Positions 18,537-27,104 of a DNA stretch of 64,000 bases are shown here, piece after piece. The stretch is from Paraburkholderia nodosa. Lineage in GTDB: Bacteria > Pseudomonadota > Gammaproteobacteria > Burkholderiales > Burkholderiaceae. The stretch spans positions 62,001 to 126,000 of the forward strand of contig NZ_MCNV01000009.1 of assembly GCF_001718195.1 (NCBI RefSeq), read 5' to 3'. Within the stretch, counting starts at the first letter, position 1. The number at the start of each line of letters is the position of its first letter. Below the pieces are notes generated by a model that had not been told where the DNA came from, did not search any database, and worked only from the letters and a program-made list of their open reading frames with translations. A program made the position numbers and the translations under genes.

Positions 18537-19421
18537 TTGGCGCACCCCGATTCACCCGATTCCCACGCAACTTCCCACGCTGCGGCGCCGGCTTGCGGCG
18601 ACGCCCACGAGCCGCTGCGCGGCGGCTTCACGTCTACCCGCTTCGTGCTCGTCGAGCCGAGCCACCCCGGCAACGTCGGCGCGGCCGCGCGCGCGCTGAA
18701 GACCATGGGATTCTCGCGCCTCGTGCTGGTGGCGCCGCGCGTGCCGCAGGTCCACTGCGACCCGGAAGCCATTGCCATGGCGAGCGGCGCCGACGACGTG
18801 CTCGCGGCCGCCCACATCGTGCCGACGCTTGCCGATGCGCTGGCGGGCGTGCAATGGTCGCTCGCGCTCACAGCGCGCACGCGCGAGTACGGGCCGCCGC
18901 CCGCAGCGCCGCGCGAGGCGGTGCAGGACGCCTGCCGCCAGGCGGTGCACGGCGGCGACATCGCGCTCGTGTTCGGCAACGAACGCACGGGCCTGTCGAA
19001 CGACGACGTCGAGCGCTGCAGCGCGCTTGCGCATATTCCGGCCAATCCCGCCTATAGCTCGCTCAATCTGGCCCAGGCGGTTCAGGTGCTCGCCTACGAG
19101 CTGCGCCTCGCGTACCTCGGGGAGAGCGCACCCGCCGCCGCGCTGCCGGCGGCTGGCGGTGCGGGCGGCGCCGCCCCGCTTCCGGCCGGGTCGCCGCTCG
19201 CGACGAGCGACGACATCGAGCGCATGTACGTGCACCTCGAGAACGCGCTCATCGCGCTCGAGTTTCTCGACCCCGCCAATCCGAAGAAGCTGATGTCGCG
19301 GCTGCGGCGGCTCTTCGCCCGCTCGGGGCTCGAGCGCGAGGAGGTCAATATCGTGCGAGGCATCGCCAAGCACATCCTCCTGCTCAAGGGCAAAGGCGAC
19401 GGCAAGGGCGAGATCCGCTGA
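18537..19421 (+). CDS. trmJ: tRNA (cytidine/uridine-2'-O-)-methyltransferase TrmJ
   Basis: A 294-residue SPOUT-class RNA methyltransferase; TrmJ methylates the ribose of residue 32 in several tRNAs. Family motifs include VLVEPSHPGNVGAAARAL, the SAM-binding knot region IALVFGNERTGLSNDD, and IPANPAYSSLNLAQAVQVL. An insert rich in Ala/Gly (residues 200-222) separates the domain from a helical C-terminal dimer region. An in-frame stop at 18525 leaves TTG 18537 as the first usable start, preceded by AGAGAA. It is followed by cysE, and is divergent from suhB. Confidence 0.9.
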   Translation: MAHPDSPDSHATSHAAAPACGDAHEPLRGGFTSTRFVLVEPSHPGNVGAAARALKTMGFSRLVLVAPRVPQVHCDPEAIAMASGADDVLAAAHIVPTLADALAGVQWSLALTARTREYGPPPAAPREAVQDACRQAVHGGDIALVFGNERTGLSNDDVERCSALAHIPANPAYSSLNLAQAVQVLAYELRLAYLGESAPAAALPAAGGAGGAAPLPAGSPLATSDDIERMYVHLENALIALEFLDPANPKKLMSRLRRLFARSGLEREEVNIVRGIAKHILLLKGKGDGKGEIR

Positions 19422-19639
19422 TCCTCTGTGTCGGCGCAGCTGCGCGCGCCGGCGCAAACCTTGCCGCCGACGGGGGCTTCCGACCTCGAATCGGCTTTGC
19501 GCCTACAATCGGCTGAAAACCGGCGAAAAATTCATAAGCAAATGCGCGCGGCTGCAATAGCCGTTGCGTCGCTTGCACGCACGCTGCGGCGTCGCGCGGC
19601 CGCCATTCCCATGTTTCATCCGTTTTTAGCGTGACAGCC

Positions 19640-20464
19640 ATGTTCAAGAGACTTCGCGAAGACATTGCCACGATCCGCGAGCGCGATCCCGCCGCCCGCA
19701 GCGCGTGGGAGGTCCTGACCTGTTATCCGGGTCTGCACGCGCTCGTGCTGCATCGCTTCGCGCATGCGTGCTGGCTCGCCAGGCGCCGCTGGCTCGCGCG
19801 CTACATTTCGCAGATCGCGCGTTTTCTGACGGGCATCGAGATCCATCCGGGCGCGACCGTCGGCAGGCGCGTGTTCATCGATCACGGCATGGGCGTGGTG
19901 ATCGGCGAGACGGCCGAGGTCGGCGACGACTGCACGATCTACCAGGGCGTGACGCTCGGCGGCACGTCGCTCACGCGCGGCGCGAAGCGCCACCCGACGC
20001 TGGGGCCGGGCGTGATCGTCGGTGCGGGCGCAAAGGTGCTCGGCGGCTTCACGGTGGGCGCCGGGGCGAAAATCGGCTCGAACGCCGTGGTCGTGAAGCC
20101 GGTGCCGGAAGGGGCTACGGCGGTAGGCAACCCCGCACGCGTCGTCGCGCCCGCGAAGACCGCGCCGGTGCAGGCCAAACCGGCCTCGGCGCGAGAGGGC
20201 TTTTGCGCCTATGGCATCACGCCCAATGCCGACGACCCGGTTTCGCTCGCGATTCACGGCCTGATCGACCACGCGGCTACGCAGACGCAGCGCGTCGATG
20301 CGATCGTCGTCGCGCTCGAGCGTCTCGGCGCGCGACTCGAGGCGCTCCATGGCGCCGATGCGGCGCTCGCCGAATTGCGGCGTCTATCCGAGGGGCTCGA
20401 ATGCGTCGGCCCGCAAACCGAAGCGTCGAGCCGCGAAGAGGAGAAGGCGCCTGCGCGCGTTTGA
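19640..20464 (+). CDS. cysE: Serine O-acetyltransferase
   Basis: A 274-residue cytoplasmic enzyme making O-acetylserine from serine and acetyl-CoA, the committed step of cysteine synthesis. The N-terminus MFKRLREDIATIRERDPAAR and the left-handed beta-helix of hexapeptide repeats (IEIHPGATVGRRVFIDHG, then GVIVGAGAKVLGGFTVG) are diagnostic. The catalytic region HGMGVVIGETAEVGDD is intact. ATG 19640 matches the family start; GTG 19631 is also in frame. The C-terminal 90 residues go beyond the catalytic core and contain a predicted helical segment. The order trmJ-cysE recurs in other proteobacteria. Confidence 0.93.
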   Translation: MFKRLREDIATIRERDPAARSAWEVLTCYPGLHALVLHRFAHACWLARRRWLARYISQIARFLTGIEIHPGATVGRRVFIDHGMGVVIGETAEVGDDCTIYQGVTLGGTSLTRGAKRHPTLGPGVIVGAGAKVLGGFTVGAGAKIGSNAVVVKPVPEGATAVGNPARVVAPAKTAPVQAKPASAREGFCAYGITPNADDPVSLAIHGLIDHAATQTQRVDAIVVALERLGARLEALHGADAALAELRRLSEGLECVGPQTEASSREEEKAPARV

Positions 20465-20519
20465 GACGTGGCGCCAGGAGGGCGCTAAGAGCAAGCGCTA
20501 AAAGTAAAGGCGGCGCACC

Positions 20520-21317
20520 TCAGTCCAGCGGCAAGACCCTGAAGCCTTCGGCATCCACGCGCAGATAGCCGCCACGCGGCTTGCCGTGATCGAGATCCCA
20601 GTCGGGCAAGACCCAACGTGTGCCGCCGGGCTCCTGGTGGCGCGCCGGCCGGTGCGTGTGGCCGTGCACGATGGTGTTCGCGCGCGCACGCTTGAAGAGC
20701 GCCGCAACGCCTTTGACCGTGACGTCGTACTTCGGCAGGCGCGGGCCGCTGCGTTTGCTTTCGCTCGCGCGACGCGCGCGCTCGGCGATCGCTCGCCGCC
20801 AGCGAAACGGCCAGGCAAGAAACAGCAGCTGCACGAGCCGGTTGCGCGCGAGCTTGCGGAAGACCTGATAGCCGTGATCGTCGGTGCACATCGCGTCGCC
20901 GTGCGCGAGTGCGAGGCGCGTGCCGAACGCGGTGATCGCGATGGGGTCGGGCAGCCAGATCGCGCCCGCGGCTTTCATGAAGCGCTTGCCCATCAGAAAG
21001 TCGCGGTTGCCGTGCATGATGTAGAGCGCGATGCCGCGCTCGGAGAGCGTATGCATCAGCGCAGCCATGCGCGCGGGGAACGGATCGGTGAGCATGTCGT
21101 CACCGATCCAGTATTCGAAGAGGTCGCCGAGTATGAATACCGAGTCGGCCTGATCGGCCGTGACCCGGATGAAGCGCTCGAACGCGGCGACCGTACGCGG
21201 AATCCCTTCATTCAGATGCACATCGGAAATGAACAGAAACGGACGAGCCGCGTGGGGGCGCTTGCCCTCGCCGGGCACGCCCGCGGCAGCGTGTCGTAAA
21301 GCCTTTTCCTGCAGCAT
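20520..21317 (-). CDS. lpxH: UDP-2,3-diacylglucosamine diphosphatase LpxH
   Basis: A 265-residue calcineurin-like phosphoesterase that hydrolyses UDP-2,3-diacylglucosamine to lipid X in lipid A synthesis at the inner-membrane face. All metal motifs are present: D32-x-H34 in FISDVHLN, GD65LFEYW, HGN104RD106, AHGD141 and HGHTHRP. The N-terminus is some 25 residues longer than the E. coli enzyme. It lies directly downstream of ppiB on the same strand (33-base gap), an order also known from E. coli. Confidence 0.93.
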   Translation of the reverse strand: MLQEKALRHAAAGVPGEGKRPHAARPFLFISDVHLNEGIPRTVAAFERFIRVTADQADSVFILGDLFEYWIGDDMLTDPFPARMAALMHTLSERGIALYIMHGNRDFLMGKRFMKAAGAIWLPDPIAITAFGTRLALAHGDAMCTDDHGYQVFRKLARNRLVQLLFLAWPFRWRRAIAERARRASESKRSGPRLPKYDVTVKGVAALFKRARANTIVHGHTHRPARHQEPGGTRWVLPDWDLDHGKPRGGYLRVDAEGFRVLPLD

Positions 21318-21350
21318 CGATGAAGGGTGTGCGTGAGAGTGGTACGAAGC

Positions 21351-21845
21351 TTATTCGACGACGACAGCCTTCTCGATCACGACGTCGTCGACCGGCACGT
21401 CCTGATGGAAGCCCTTCGAGCCCGTCTTGACCTTCTTGATCTTGTCGACCACTTCGAGGCCTTCCACGACCTTGCCGAATACGGCGTAGCCCCAGCCTTG
21501 CGGCGTCGGCGACGAGTGGTTCAGGAAGTCGTTGTCGGCGACGTTGATGAAGAACTGCGCCGACGCCGAGTGCGGGTCGTTGGTGCGCGCCATGGCGATG
21601 GAGCCGCGCTCGTTCTTCAGGCCGTTGTTCGCTTCGTTTTCGATCGGCGCTTCGGTCGGCTTTTGCTTCATGCCGGCGTCGAAGCCGCCGCCCTGGATCA
21701 TGAACCCGTCGATGACGCGGTGAAACACCGTGCCGTCATAGTGGCCGCTCTTCACATAGTTGAGGAAGTTGGCGACCGTCTTCGGGGCCTTCTCGGCGTT
21801 CAGTTCGAGCTTGATGACGCCGTGGTTCGTGTGCAGTTCGACCAT
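21351..21845 (-). CDS. ppiB: Cytoplasmic peptidyl-prolyl isomerase (cyclophilin B)
   Basis: A 164-residue cyclophilin without signal peptide, starting MVELHTNHGVIKLELN. Catalytic residues appear in VFHRVIDGFMIQGGGF (the Phe-His-Arg of the active site) and SASAQFFINVADN. It follows ppiA and precedes lpxH on the minus strand. ATG 21845 gives the standard start; the frame runs further to 21917 without protein-like content. Confidence 0.95.
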   Translation of the reverse strand: MVELHTNHGVIKLELNAEKAPKTVANFLNYVKSGHYDGTVFHRVIDGFMIQGGGFDAGMKQKPTEAPIENEANNGLKNERGSIAMARTNDPHSASAQFFINVADNDFLNHSSPTPQGWGYAVFGKVVEGLEVVDKIKKVKTGSKGFHQDVPVDDVVIEKAVVVE

Positions 21846-22005
21846 GATGGAATCCTTTGCCTGTGGCGGGGGGAATGAACGTCGCTGCATCGGCAAGAGG
21901 CGGGGCGTGTTGCCCAACGCGTGTGCCGGCGCCGCGACGTGCGACGGGTGAGGGCGGCGCTGCCGCCCGGTTAGTCGATGATTAACTGGCGTGTTGCCGG
22001 CGTGC

Positions 22006-22590
22006 TTACTTGCCGACGACGGTCGCCGACTCGATCACGATTTCCTTTTGCGGCACATCGGACATCGGGCCGCGCGAGGTGGTGGGCGCCGCTTCGATCT
22101 TCTTCACGACGTCCATGCCTTGCGTGACCTTGCCGAACACGGCATAGCCGTTGCCGTCCGGGTTCGGATAGTCGAGGCCGGCGTTATCCACCGTGTTGAT
22201 GAAGAACTGAGCGGTGGCCGAATTCGGGTCGCTCGTACGCGCCATCGCGATCGTGCCCGTGAGGTTCTTCAGGCCATTCCTGCTTTCGAGCGCGATCGGC
22301 GCGCGCGTGGGCTTCTCGACGAAGCTTTGCGTATAGCCGCCGCCCTGGATCATGAAGCCGCGAATTACGCGATGAAAGATCGTGCCGTTGTACTGGCCAG
22401 CCTTCACGTACTGCAGGAAATTGTCGACGGTCTTCGGCGCCTTCTCCGGATAGAGCTCGACGCGAATGTCGCCTTCACTGGTCTTGAAGAGCACTTGCGG
22501 ATGCGCGGCGGCCGGCTGGCCGTTTTGTGCAAAGGCGGGTGCGTTCGCGATCAGGGCGGCGCTGCCGAGCGCCAACATCAACCATTTCAT
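22006..22590 (-). CDS. ppiA: Periplasmic peptidyl-prolyl isomerase (cyclophilin A type)
   Basis: A 194-residue cyclophilin with a signal peptide (MKWLMLALGSAALIANAPAF, cleavage near AFAQ), so periplasmic. Active-site segments IFHRVIRGFMIQGGGY and SATAQFFINTVDN match the neighbouring ppiB, making the two a tandem cytoplasmic/periplasmic pair likely derived from one duplication. The gene lies 160 bases upstream of ppiB. Confidence 0.93.
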   Translation of the reverse strand: MKWLMLALGSAALIANAPAFAQNGQPAAAHPQVLFKTSEGDIRVELYPEKAPKTVDNFLQYVKAGQYNGTIFHRVIRGFMIQGGGYTQSFVEKPTRAPIALESRNGLKNLTGTIAMARTSDPNSATAQFFINTVDNAGLDYPNPDGNGYAVFGKVTQGMDVVKKIEAAPTTSRGPMSDVPQKEIVIESATVVGK

Positions 22591-22648
22591 GAGTATCCTC
22601 GGAAGTGCGGGAAAAACGTGTCGCGGCGCGCACGCTGCGCGCCAGATG

Positions 22649-23359
22649 TTAGTTCGACGGCGCCACGAAAGGCGGCATCGCGAGCGATCCCGTCGAGCCG
22701 CCGAACTGGTACGCCGGGTTGCTGAGCGCGGGCACGATGGCCGACGGGCTCGCTGCCGATGCGCTTTCTGCCGCTGCCGCGGCCGACTTCTTTTGCGCGG
22801 GCGGCGGCGAGATGATCTTCGCGATGTCGGCCTGGCGCTGCTGCGTGGTGCCGCTTGCATGGCCAAGCGTTTGCGCGCGGCGGTATGACGCGTCGGCCAG
22901 ACGCAGGTAAAGGTCGCCGAGATTTTCCCACGCGAGTCCGTACGACGGGTTTGCCTTCACCGCGGTTTCGAGCGCGACGCGCGCCTCGTCGTAGCGGCCA
23001 TGCTTCGCGTAAAGCGCCGCGAGATTGTTGTAAGGCTCGGGCAATTCGGGGTAGAGCTGCGTGAGTTCGGTGAACGCCTCGATCGCGTCGTCGTCGCGGT
23101 TCAGGCGCGCGAGAATGGTCGCGCGCTTGAACTTCGCCTGCACGTCGCGCGGGTTCGTCTTGATGCGCGCGTCGAGCTGGCTGAGCGCGCCAGCCCAGTC
23201 GTGCTGGCTGATCGCGGCGTCGGCGCCGGGCGTGGCGTCGGAGGTCGCCGGAGGCGCGGCATGCGCGATGCTGACACTGCACAGCACGATCGCGACGCTC
23301 GAGAGAGCCGACGCGGCAAGGGTCGCAGCACGGGGCGCGCGGCCGCTGGAAGGTTTCAT
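22649..23359 (-). CDS. Exported TPR-repeat protein
   Basis: A 236-residue protein with an N-terminal signal segment (ALSSVAIVLCSVSIAHA, cleavage near residue 34) and three to four tetratricopeptide repeats between about residues 50 and 165 (for example AKFKRATILARLNRDDDAIE and LPEPYNNLAALYAKHGRYDE). The C-terminal third is Ala/Ser/Pro-rich and ends PPFVAPSN. TPR proteins act as protein-binding scaffolds; the partner is unknown. It is the first gene of a minus-strand series with ppiA, ppiB and lpxH, and a -10-like GTTAGAAT occurs on its strand at 23391-23398. Confidence 0.8.
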   Translation of the reverse strand: MKPSSGRAPRAATLAASALSSVAIVLCSVSIAHAAPPATSDATPGADAAISQHDWAGALSQLDARIKTNPRDVQAKFKRATILARLNRDDDAIEAFTELTQLYPELPEPYNNLAALYAKHGRYDEARVALETAVKANPSYGLAWENLGDLYLRLADASYRRAQTLGHASGTTQQRQADIAKIISPPPAQKKSAAAAAESASAASPSAIVPALSNPAYQFGGSTGSLAMPPFVAPSN

Positions 23360-23633
23360 AGGGTGAGGTCGCGGTGTTATACTCCGAGCCATTCTAACAA
23401 AAGGTCTGTGCGTTTCGTCGCGCGCTTTGTCCCTCGCCCGTTTCATTCGTATTCCGGGCGCGCTGCGCGAGTCGCCGGGCTTTCCAACGCCACTCGTGGT
23501 CGTCTCCGCCCCGATAGCAACCTGGTTGCAGTCCGGTCGCCGACAGACAGCAGCCTGAGCAATGCGGGCATCACCCGCTGGCTGCGGTCGGCGCCGCCGC
23601 GGAATTCTTTCGACCCACGTATCCATCGCCTTT

Positions 23634-25031
23634 ATGGAATCACTGCGCATCTACAACACGCTCGCGCGTGACAAGCAAAATTTCGTGCCACTCGAGCCCG
23701 GCGTCGTGCGTATGTACGTCTGCGGGATGACGGTGTACGACTATTGTCATGTCGGGCATGCGCGTGTGATGGTGGTGTTCGATATCGTGCAACGCTGGCT
23801 GCGCGCGCTCGGCTACAACGTGACCTATGTGCGCAACATTACCGATATCGACGACAAGATCATTCGTCGTGCGGTAGAAAACGGCGAGACGATCAAGCAG
23901 CTCACCGACCGTTTCATCGCAGCGCTGCACGAAGACGCGGACGCGCTCGGCATCGAGCGTCCCGATCACGAGCCGCGCGCGACGCAGTACATTCCGCAGA
24001 TGCTCGACATGATCGGCAAGCTCGAGCGCAACGGCTACGCGTACCAGGGCGCGGACGGCGACGTGAACTACGCGGTGCGCAAGTTCGCGAACTATGGCGC
24101 GCTCTCCGGCAAGTCGATCGAAGACCTGCGCGCGGGCGAACGTGTGGCGACGAACGATGCCAAGCAGGATCCGCTTGACTTCGTGCTCTGGAAACAGGCA
24201 AAACCGCAAGAGCCGGCCGACACGAGCTGGGATTCGAAATATGGACGCGGGCGTCCGGGCTGGCATATCGAATGCTCGGCGATGGGCTGCACGTTGCTCG
24301 GCGAGCACTTCGACATTCACGGCGGCGGTCAGGACCTGCAGTTTCCGCACCATGAGAACGAGATTGCGCAGAGCGAAGGCGCGACCGGCAAGACGTTCGT
24401 CAATACGTGGATGCATAACGGCTTCGTGAATATCGACAACGAGAAGATGTCGAAGTCGCTCGGCAACTTCTTCACGATCCGCGAAGTGCTGGCGAAGTAC
24501 GATGCCGAAGTGGTGCGCTTCTTCATGGCGCGCGCGCATTACCGCTCGCCGCTGAATCACAGCGACGCGCATCTCGACGACGCGCGCAACGCGCTCACCC
24601 GTCTTTACACGGCGTTGAAAGACGTGACGCCGGACGCGGGCGAGCTTGACTGGAACGAGCCGTACGCGCAACGTTTTCGTGCGGCAATGAACGACGATTT
24701 CAACACGCCGGTGGCGATCGCCGTGCTGTTCGAACTCGCGAGCGAGGTGAACCGTACGCGCGACGCCATGCTCGCGCGTCAGTTGCAGCGTCTCGCACGT
24801 GTGATCGGGCTGCTCGTGCGCGAGCCGCGCGTGTTCCTGCAACAGGCCGCGGGCGCACAAGATGCAGGCGCGCTCGACGTGGCAGCGATCGAAGCGAAGA
24901 TCGCGGCGCGCACGGCGGCCAAGCAGGCGAAGCAATATGCGGAGGCGGACCGGATTCGGGCCGAACTGCTCGAAGCCGGTGTCGCGCTCGAAGACAAACC
25001 GGGCGGGTTGACCGAGTGGCGCCGCGTGTAA
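23634..25031 (+). CDS. cysS: Cysteinyl-tRNA synthetase
   Basis: A 465-residue class I aminoacyl-tRNA synthetase. The zinc-binding Cys30 (MYVCGMTVYD), the HIGH-type signature HVGHA at 39-43, the ECSAMG zinc Cys, HGGGQDLQFPHHENE and the KMSKSLGNF loop are all intact. ATG 23634 matches the family start (MESLRIYNTLARDKQNF). It is divergent from the TPR/ppiA/ppiB/lpxH series, and cysS divergent from ppiB is also the E. coli arrangement. A TATACT -10-like box lies at 23378-23383, implying a leader of about 245 bases. Confidence 0.97.
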   Translation: MESLRIYNTLARDKQNFVPLEPGVVRMYVCGMTVYDYCHVGHARVMVVFDIVQRWLRALGYNVTYVRNITDIDDKIIRRAVENGETIKQLTDRFIAALHEDADALGIERPDHEPRATQYIPQMLDMIGKLERNGYAYQGADGDVNYAVRKFANYGALSGKSIEDLRAGERVATNDAKQDPLDFVLWKQAKPQEPADTSWDSKYGRGRPGWHIECSAMGCTLLGEHFDIHGGGQDLQFPHHENEIAQSEGATGKTFVNTWMHNGFVNIDNEKMSKSLGNFFTIREVLAKYDAEVVRFFMARAHYRSPLNHSDAHLDDARNALTRLYTALKDVTPDAGELDWNEPYAQRFRAAMNDDFNTPVAIAVLFELASEVNRTRDAMLARQLQRLARVIGLLVREPRVFLQQAAGAQDAGALDVAAIEAKIAARTAAKQAKQYAEADRIRAELLEAGVALEDKPGGLTEWRRV

Positions 25032-25078
25032 GCGGGCTGTCCAGTTTCCACTGATCGATTCGCGAGGCAGGAGGCAGG

Positions 25079-25963
25079 ATGGCAACGGCCACGAAGACGC
25101 AGACCAGGCGGTCTGCGTCGCTAACGGGCGGAACTGCGGGCGCACCCGCAGGTGCAAAGCGTGCGCTCAATGGAGCGGGCGGCAAGGCAGCGACAAGGCC
25201 GGCTGCGAAGACGGCGCGCGGGAAAACCAACGGCGCGTCCGGCTCGCACGAAGTGCTCGACGGCGCGGCAATCGAGGCTGCGCTCTCCAATGGTCCGGCG
25301 GCACTCGAAGCCGTGGAGCCCGCGGCGAACGCGCTGGGCGATCTCGAATTCGAAGTGCAGCGTCCCGACTATTGGGACAAGGCGTGCGCGGACCTCGTCA
25401 AGCGCGACCGCATTCTCAAGAAGCTGATCCCGAAGTTCGGTCCCGTGCATTTGTTGAGCCGCGACGATCCGTTCGTCACGCTCGCACGCTCGGTGGTCGG
25501 CCAGCAGATTTCGACGGCGGCGGCGCAGGCGCTGTGGCAGCGTGTGGAAGCCGCATGCCCGAAGCTCATGCCGCAGCAGTTCCTGAAACTCGGTCACGAG
25601 AAGCTCGCCGCGTGTGGCCTCTCGAAACGCAAGACGGAATACATCCTCGATCTCGCGCAGCATTTCGTCTCGGGTGCGCTGCACGTCGGCAAGTGGACGT
25701 CGATGGACGACGAAGACGTGATCGCCGAGCTCACGGCGATTCGCGGCATTGGCCGCTGGACCGCCGAGATGTTCCTGATCTTCAATCTCGCACGCCCGAA
25801 TGTGCTGCCGCTCGACGATCTGGGCCTGATCCGCGCGATCAGCGTCAACTATTTCAGTGGCGAGCCGGTCACGCGCAGCGAAGCGCGCGAAGTCGCGGCC
25901 AACTGGGAGCCGTGGCGTACCGTCGCGACCTGGTATATGTGGCGCAGCCTCGAGCCGTCGTGA
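25079..25963 (+). CDS. DNA-3-methyladenine glycosylase of the HhH-GPD superfamily
   Basis: A 294-residue base-excision repair enzyme related to AlkA. The helix-hairpin-helix lies at residues 218-228 (LTAIRGIGRWT) and the catalytic Asp in LPLDDLGLIRA (D246-D247 pair), matching the AlkA pattern. The first 80 residues are Ala/Gly/Lys/Arg-rich and lack structure, an unusual basic N-terminal extension that could bind DNA. ATG 25079 follows an AGGAGG box. It lies between cysS and accA with short gaps. Confidence 0.88.
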   Translation: MATATKTQTRRSASLTGGTAGAPAGAKRALNGAGGKAATRPAAKTARGKTNGASGSHEVLDGAAIEAALSNGPAALEAVEPAANALGDLEFEVQRPDYWDKACADLVKRDRILKKLIPKFGPVHLLSRDDPFVTLARSVVGQQISTAAAQALWQRVEAACPKLMPQQFLKLGHEKLAACGLSKRKTEYILDLAQHFVSGALHVGKWTSMDDEDVIAELTAIRGIGRWTAEMFLIFNLARPNVLPLDDLGLIRAISVNYFSGEPVTRSEAREVAANWEPWRTVATWYMWRSLEPS

Positions 25964-25997
25964 GGCCCGGGGCTGTCGTCAGCGTCTGAGAAAAATG

Positions 25998-26020
25998 CTA
26001 TCGATCGAAGAAATCGATAG
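25998..26020. repeat. Perfect inverted repeat upstream of accA
   Basis: CTATCGAT, 7-base spacer, ATCGATAG. Both arms are perfect over 8 bases. It lies about 35 bases upstream of the TAGAAT -10-like box (26054-26059) of accA and has no T-run, so it looks more like an operator than a terminator. Confidence 0.6.
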
Positions 26021-26091
26021 TTCTGAGCCGATTTCGGCGCGGGCTGGCGCGGTTAGAATACGCGCTGCCGCAAAGTGAAGGATTCCCACAC

Positions 26092-27063
26092 ATGAAGACC
26101 ACGTTTCTGGATTTCGAACAGCCGATCGCTGAACTGGAAGCGAAGATCGAAGAACTGCGCTTCGTTCAGGACGATTCGGCCGTCGATATTTCGGAAGAAA
26201 TCGAGCGGCTGTCGAAGAAGAGCCAGCAACTCACGAAGGACCTCTATGCGAACCTGAGCCCGTGGCAGGTTTCGCAGATCGCGCGTCATCCGCAGCGTCC
26301 GTACACGCTCGATTACGTGCACGAGCTTTTTACCGATTTTCACGAACTCCATGGCGACCGCTCGTTCGCGGACGACCTTTCCGTCGTCGGCGGCCTCGCG
26401 CGCTTCAATGGCCAGGCCTGCATGGTGATCGGCCACCAGAAGGGCCGTGACACGAAGGAGCGCGCCGCGCGCAACTTCGGCATGCCGCGCCCGGAAGGCT
26501 ATCGCAAGGCCGAACGCCTGATGCGTCTCGCCGAAAAATTCGGCCTGCCCATCTTCACGTTCGTCGACACGCCGGGCGCGTACCCGGGCATCGGCGCGGA
26601 AGAGCGCGGCCAGTCGGAAGCCATTGGCCGCAATCTCTATGTGATGGCCGAACTCAAGACGCCGATCATCACGACGATCATCGGCGAAGGCGGTTCGGGC
26701 GGCGCGCTCGCTGTGGCCGTGGCCGATACCGTCATGATGCTGCAATTCTCGACCTACTCGGTGATTTCGCCGGAAGGCTGCGCGTCGATTCTCTGGAAGA
26801 GTGCCGCGAAGGCGCCGGAAGCTGCGGAAGCGCTGGGCCTCACGGCGCACCGTCTCAAGGCGCTGGGCCTCATCGACAAGATCGTGAACGAGCCGCTCGG
26901 CGGCGCGCATCGCGACCCGAAGGGCATGGCCGCGCTGCTGCGCCGCGCGCTCGCCGACTCGCTGCGCCAGTTCCAGGGTATGAGCATCGCCGATCTGAAG
27001 CAGCGCCGTTTCGAGCGCCTGATGGCCTACGGCAAGTTCAAGGAAACGACGCCGGGCGCCTAA
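26092..27063 (+). CDS. accA: Acetyl-CoA carboxylase carboxyltransferase subunit alpha
   Basis: A 323-residue subunit that with AccD transfers the carboxyl group from biotin to acetyl-CoA, giving malonyl-CoA for fatty acid synthesis. Conserved segments include MKTTFLDFEQPIAELEAKI, the carboxyltransferase blocks FVDTPGAYPGIGAEERGQ and GEGGSGGALAVAVAD, and SVISPEGCASILWK. The length is normal. GAAGGA precedes ATG 26092, with TAGAAT at 26054-26059. tilS starts 41 bases after the stop and is probably cotranscribed. Confidence 0.97.
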   Translation: MKTTFLDFEQPIAELEAKIEELRFVQDDSAVDISEEIERLSKKSQQLTKDLYANLSPWQVSQIARHPQRPYTLDYVHELFTDFHELHGDRSFADDLSVVGGLARFNGQACMVIGHQKGRDTKERAARNFGMPRPEGYRKAERLMRLAEKFGLPIFTFVDTPGAYPGIGAEERGQSEAIGRNLYVMAELKTPIITTIIGEGGSGGALAVAVADTVMMLQFSTYSVISPEGCASILWKSAAKAPEAAEALGLTAHRLKALGLIDKIVNEPLGGAHRDPKGMAALLRRALADSLRQFQGMSIADLKQRRFERLMAYGKFKETTPGA

Positions 27064-27104
27064 GGCGCGCGACGTCAACGTTCCTCGACGTCTGCGGTCG
27101 TGCT

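Noticed and set aside
18299..19057. A 252-codon plus frame across the suhB-trmJ gap
   Set aside because: It overlaps trmJ in another frame and is Arg-rich without motif; trmJ has clear family blocks.
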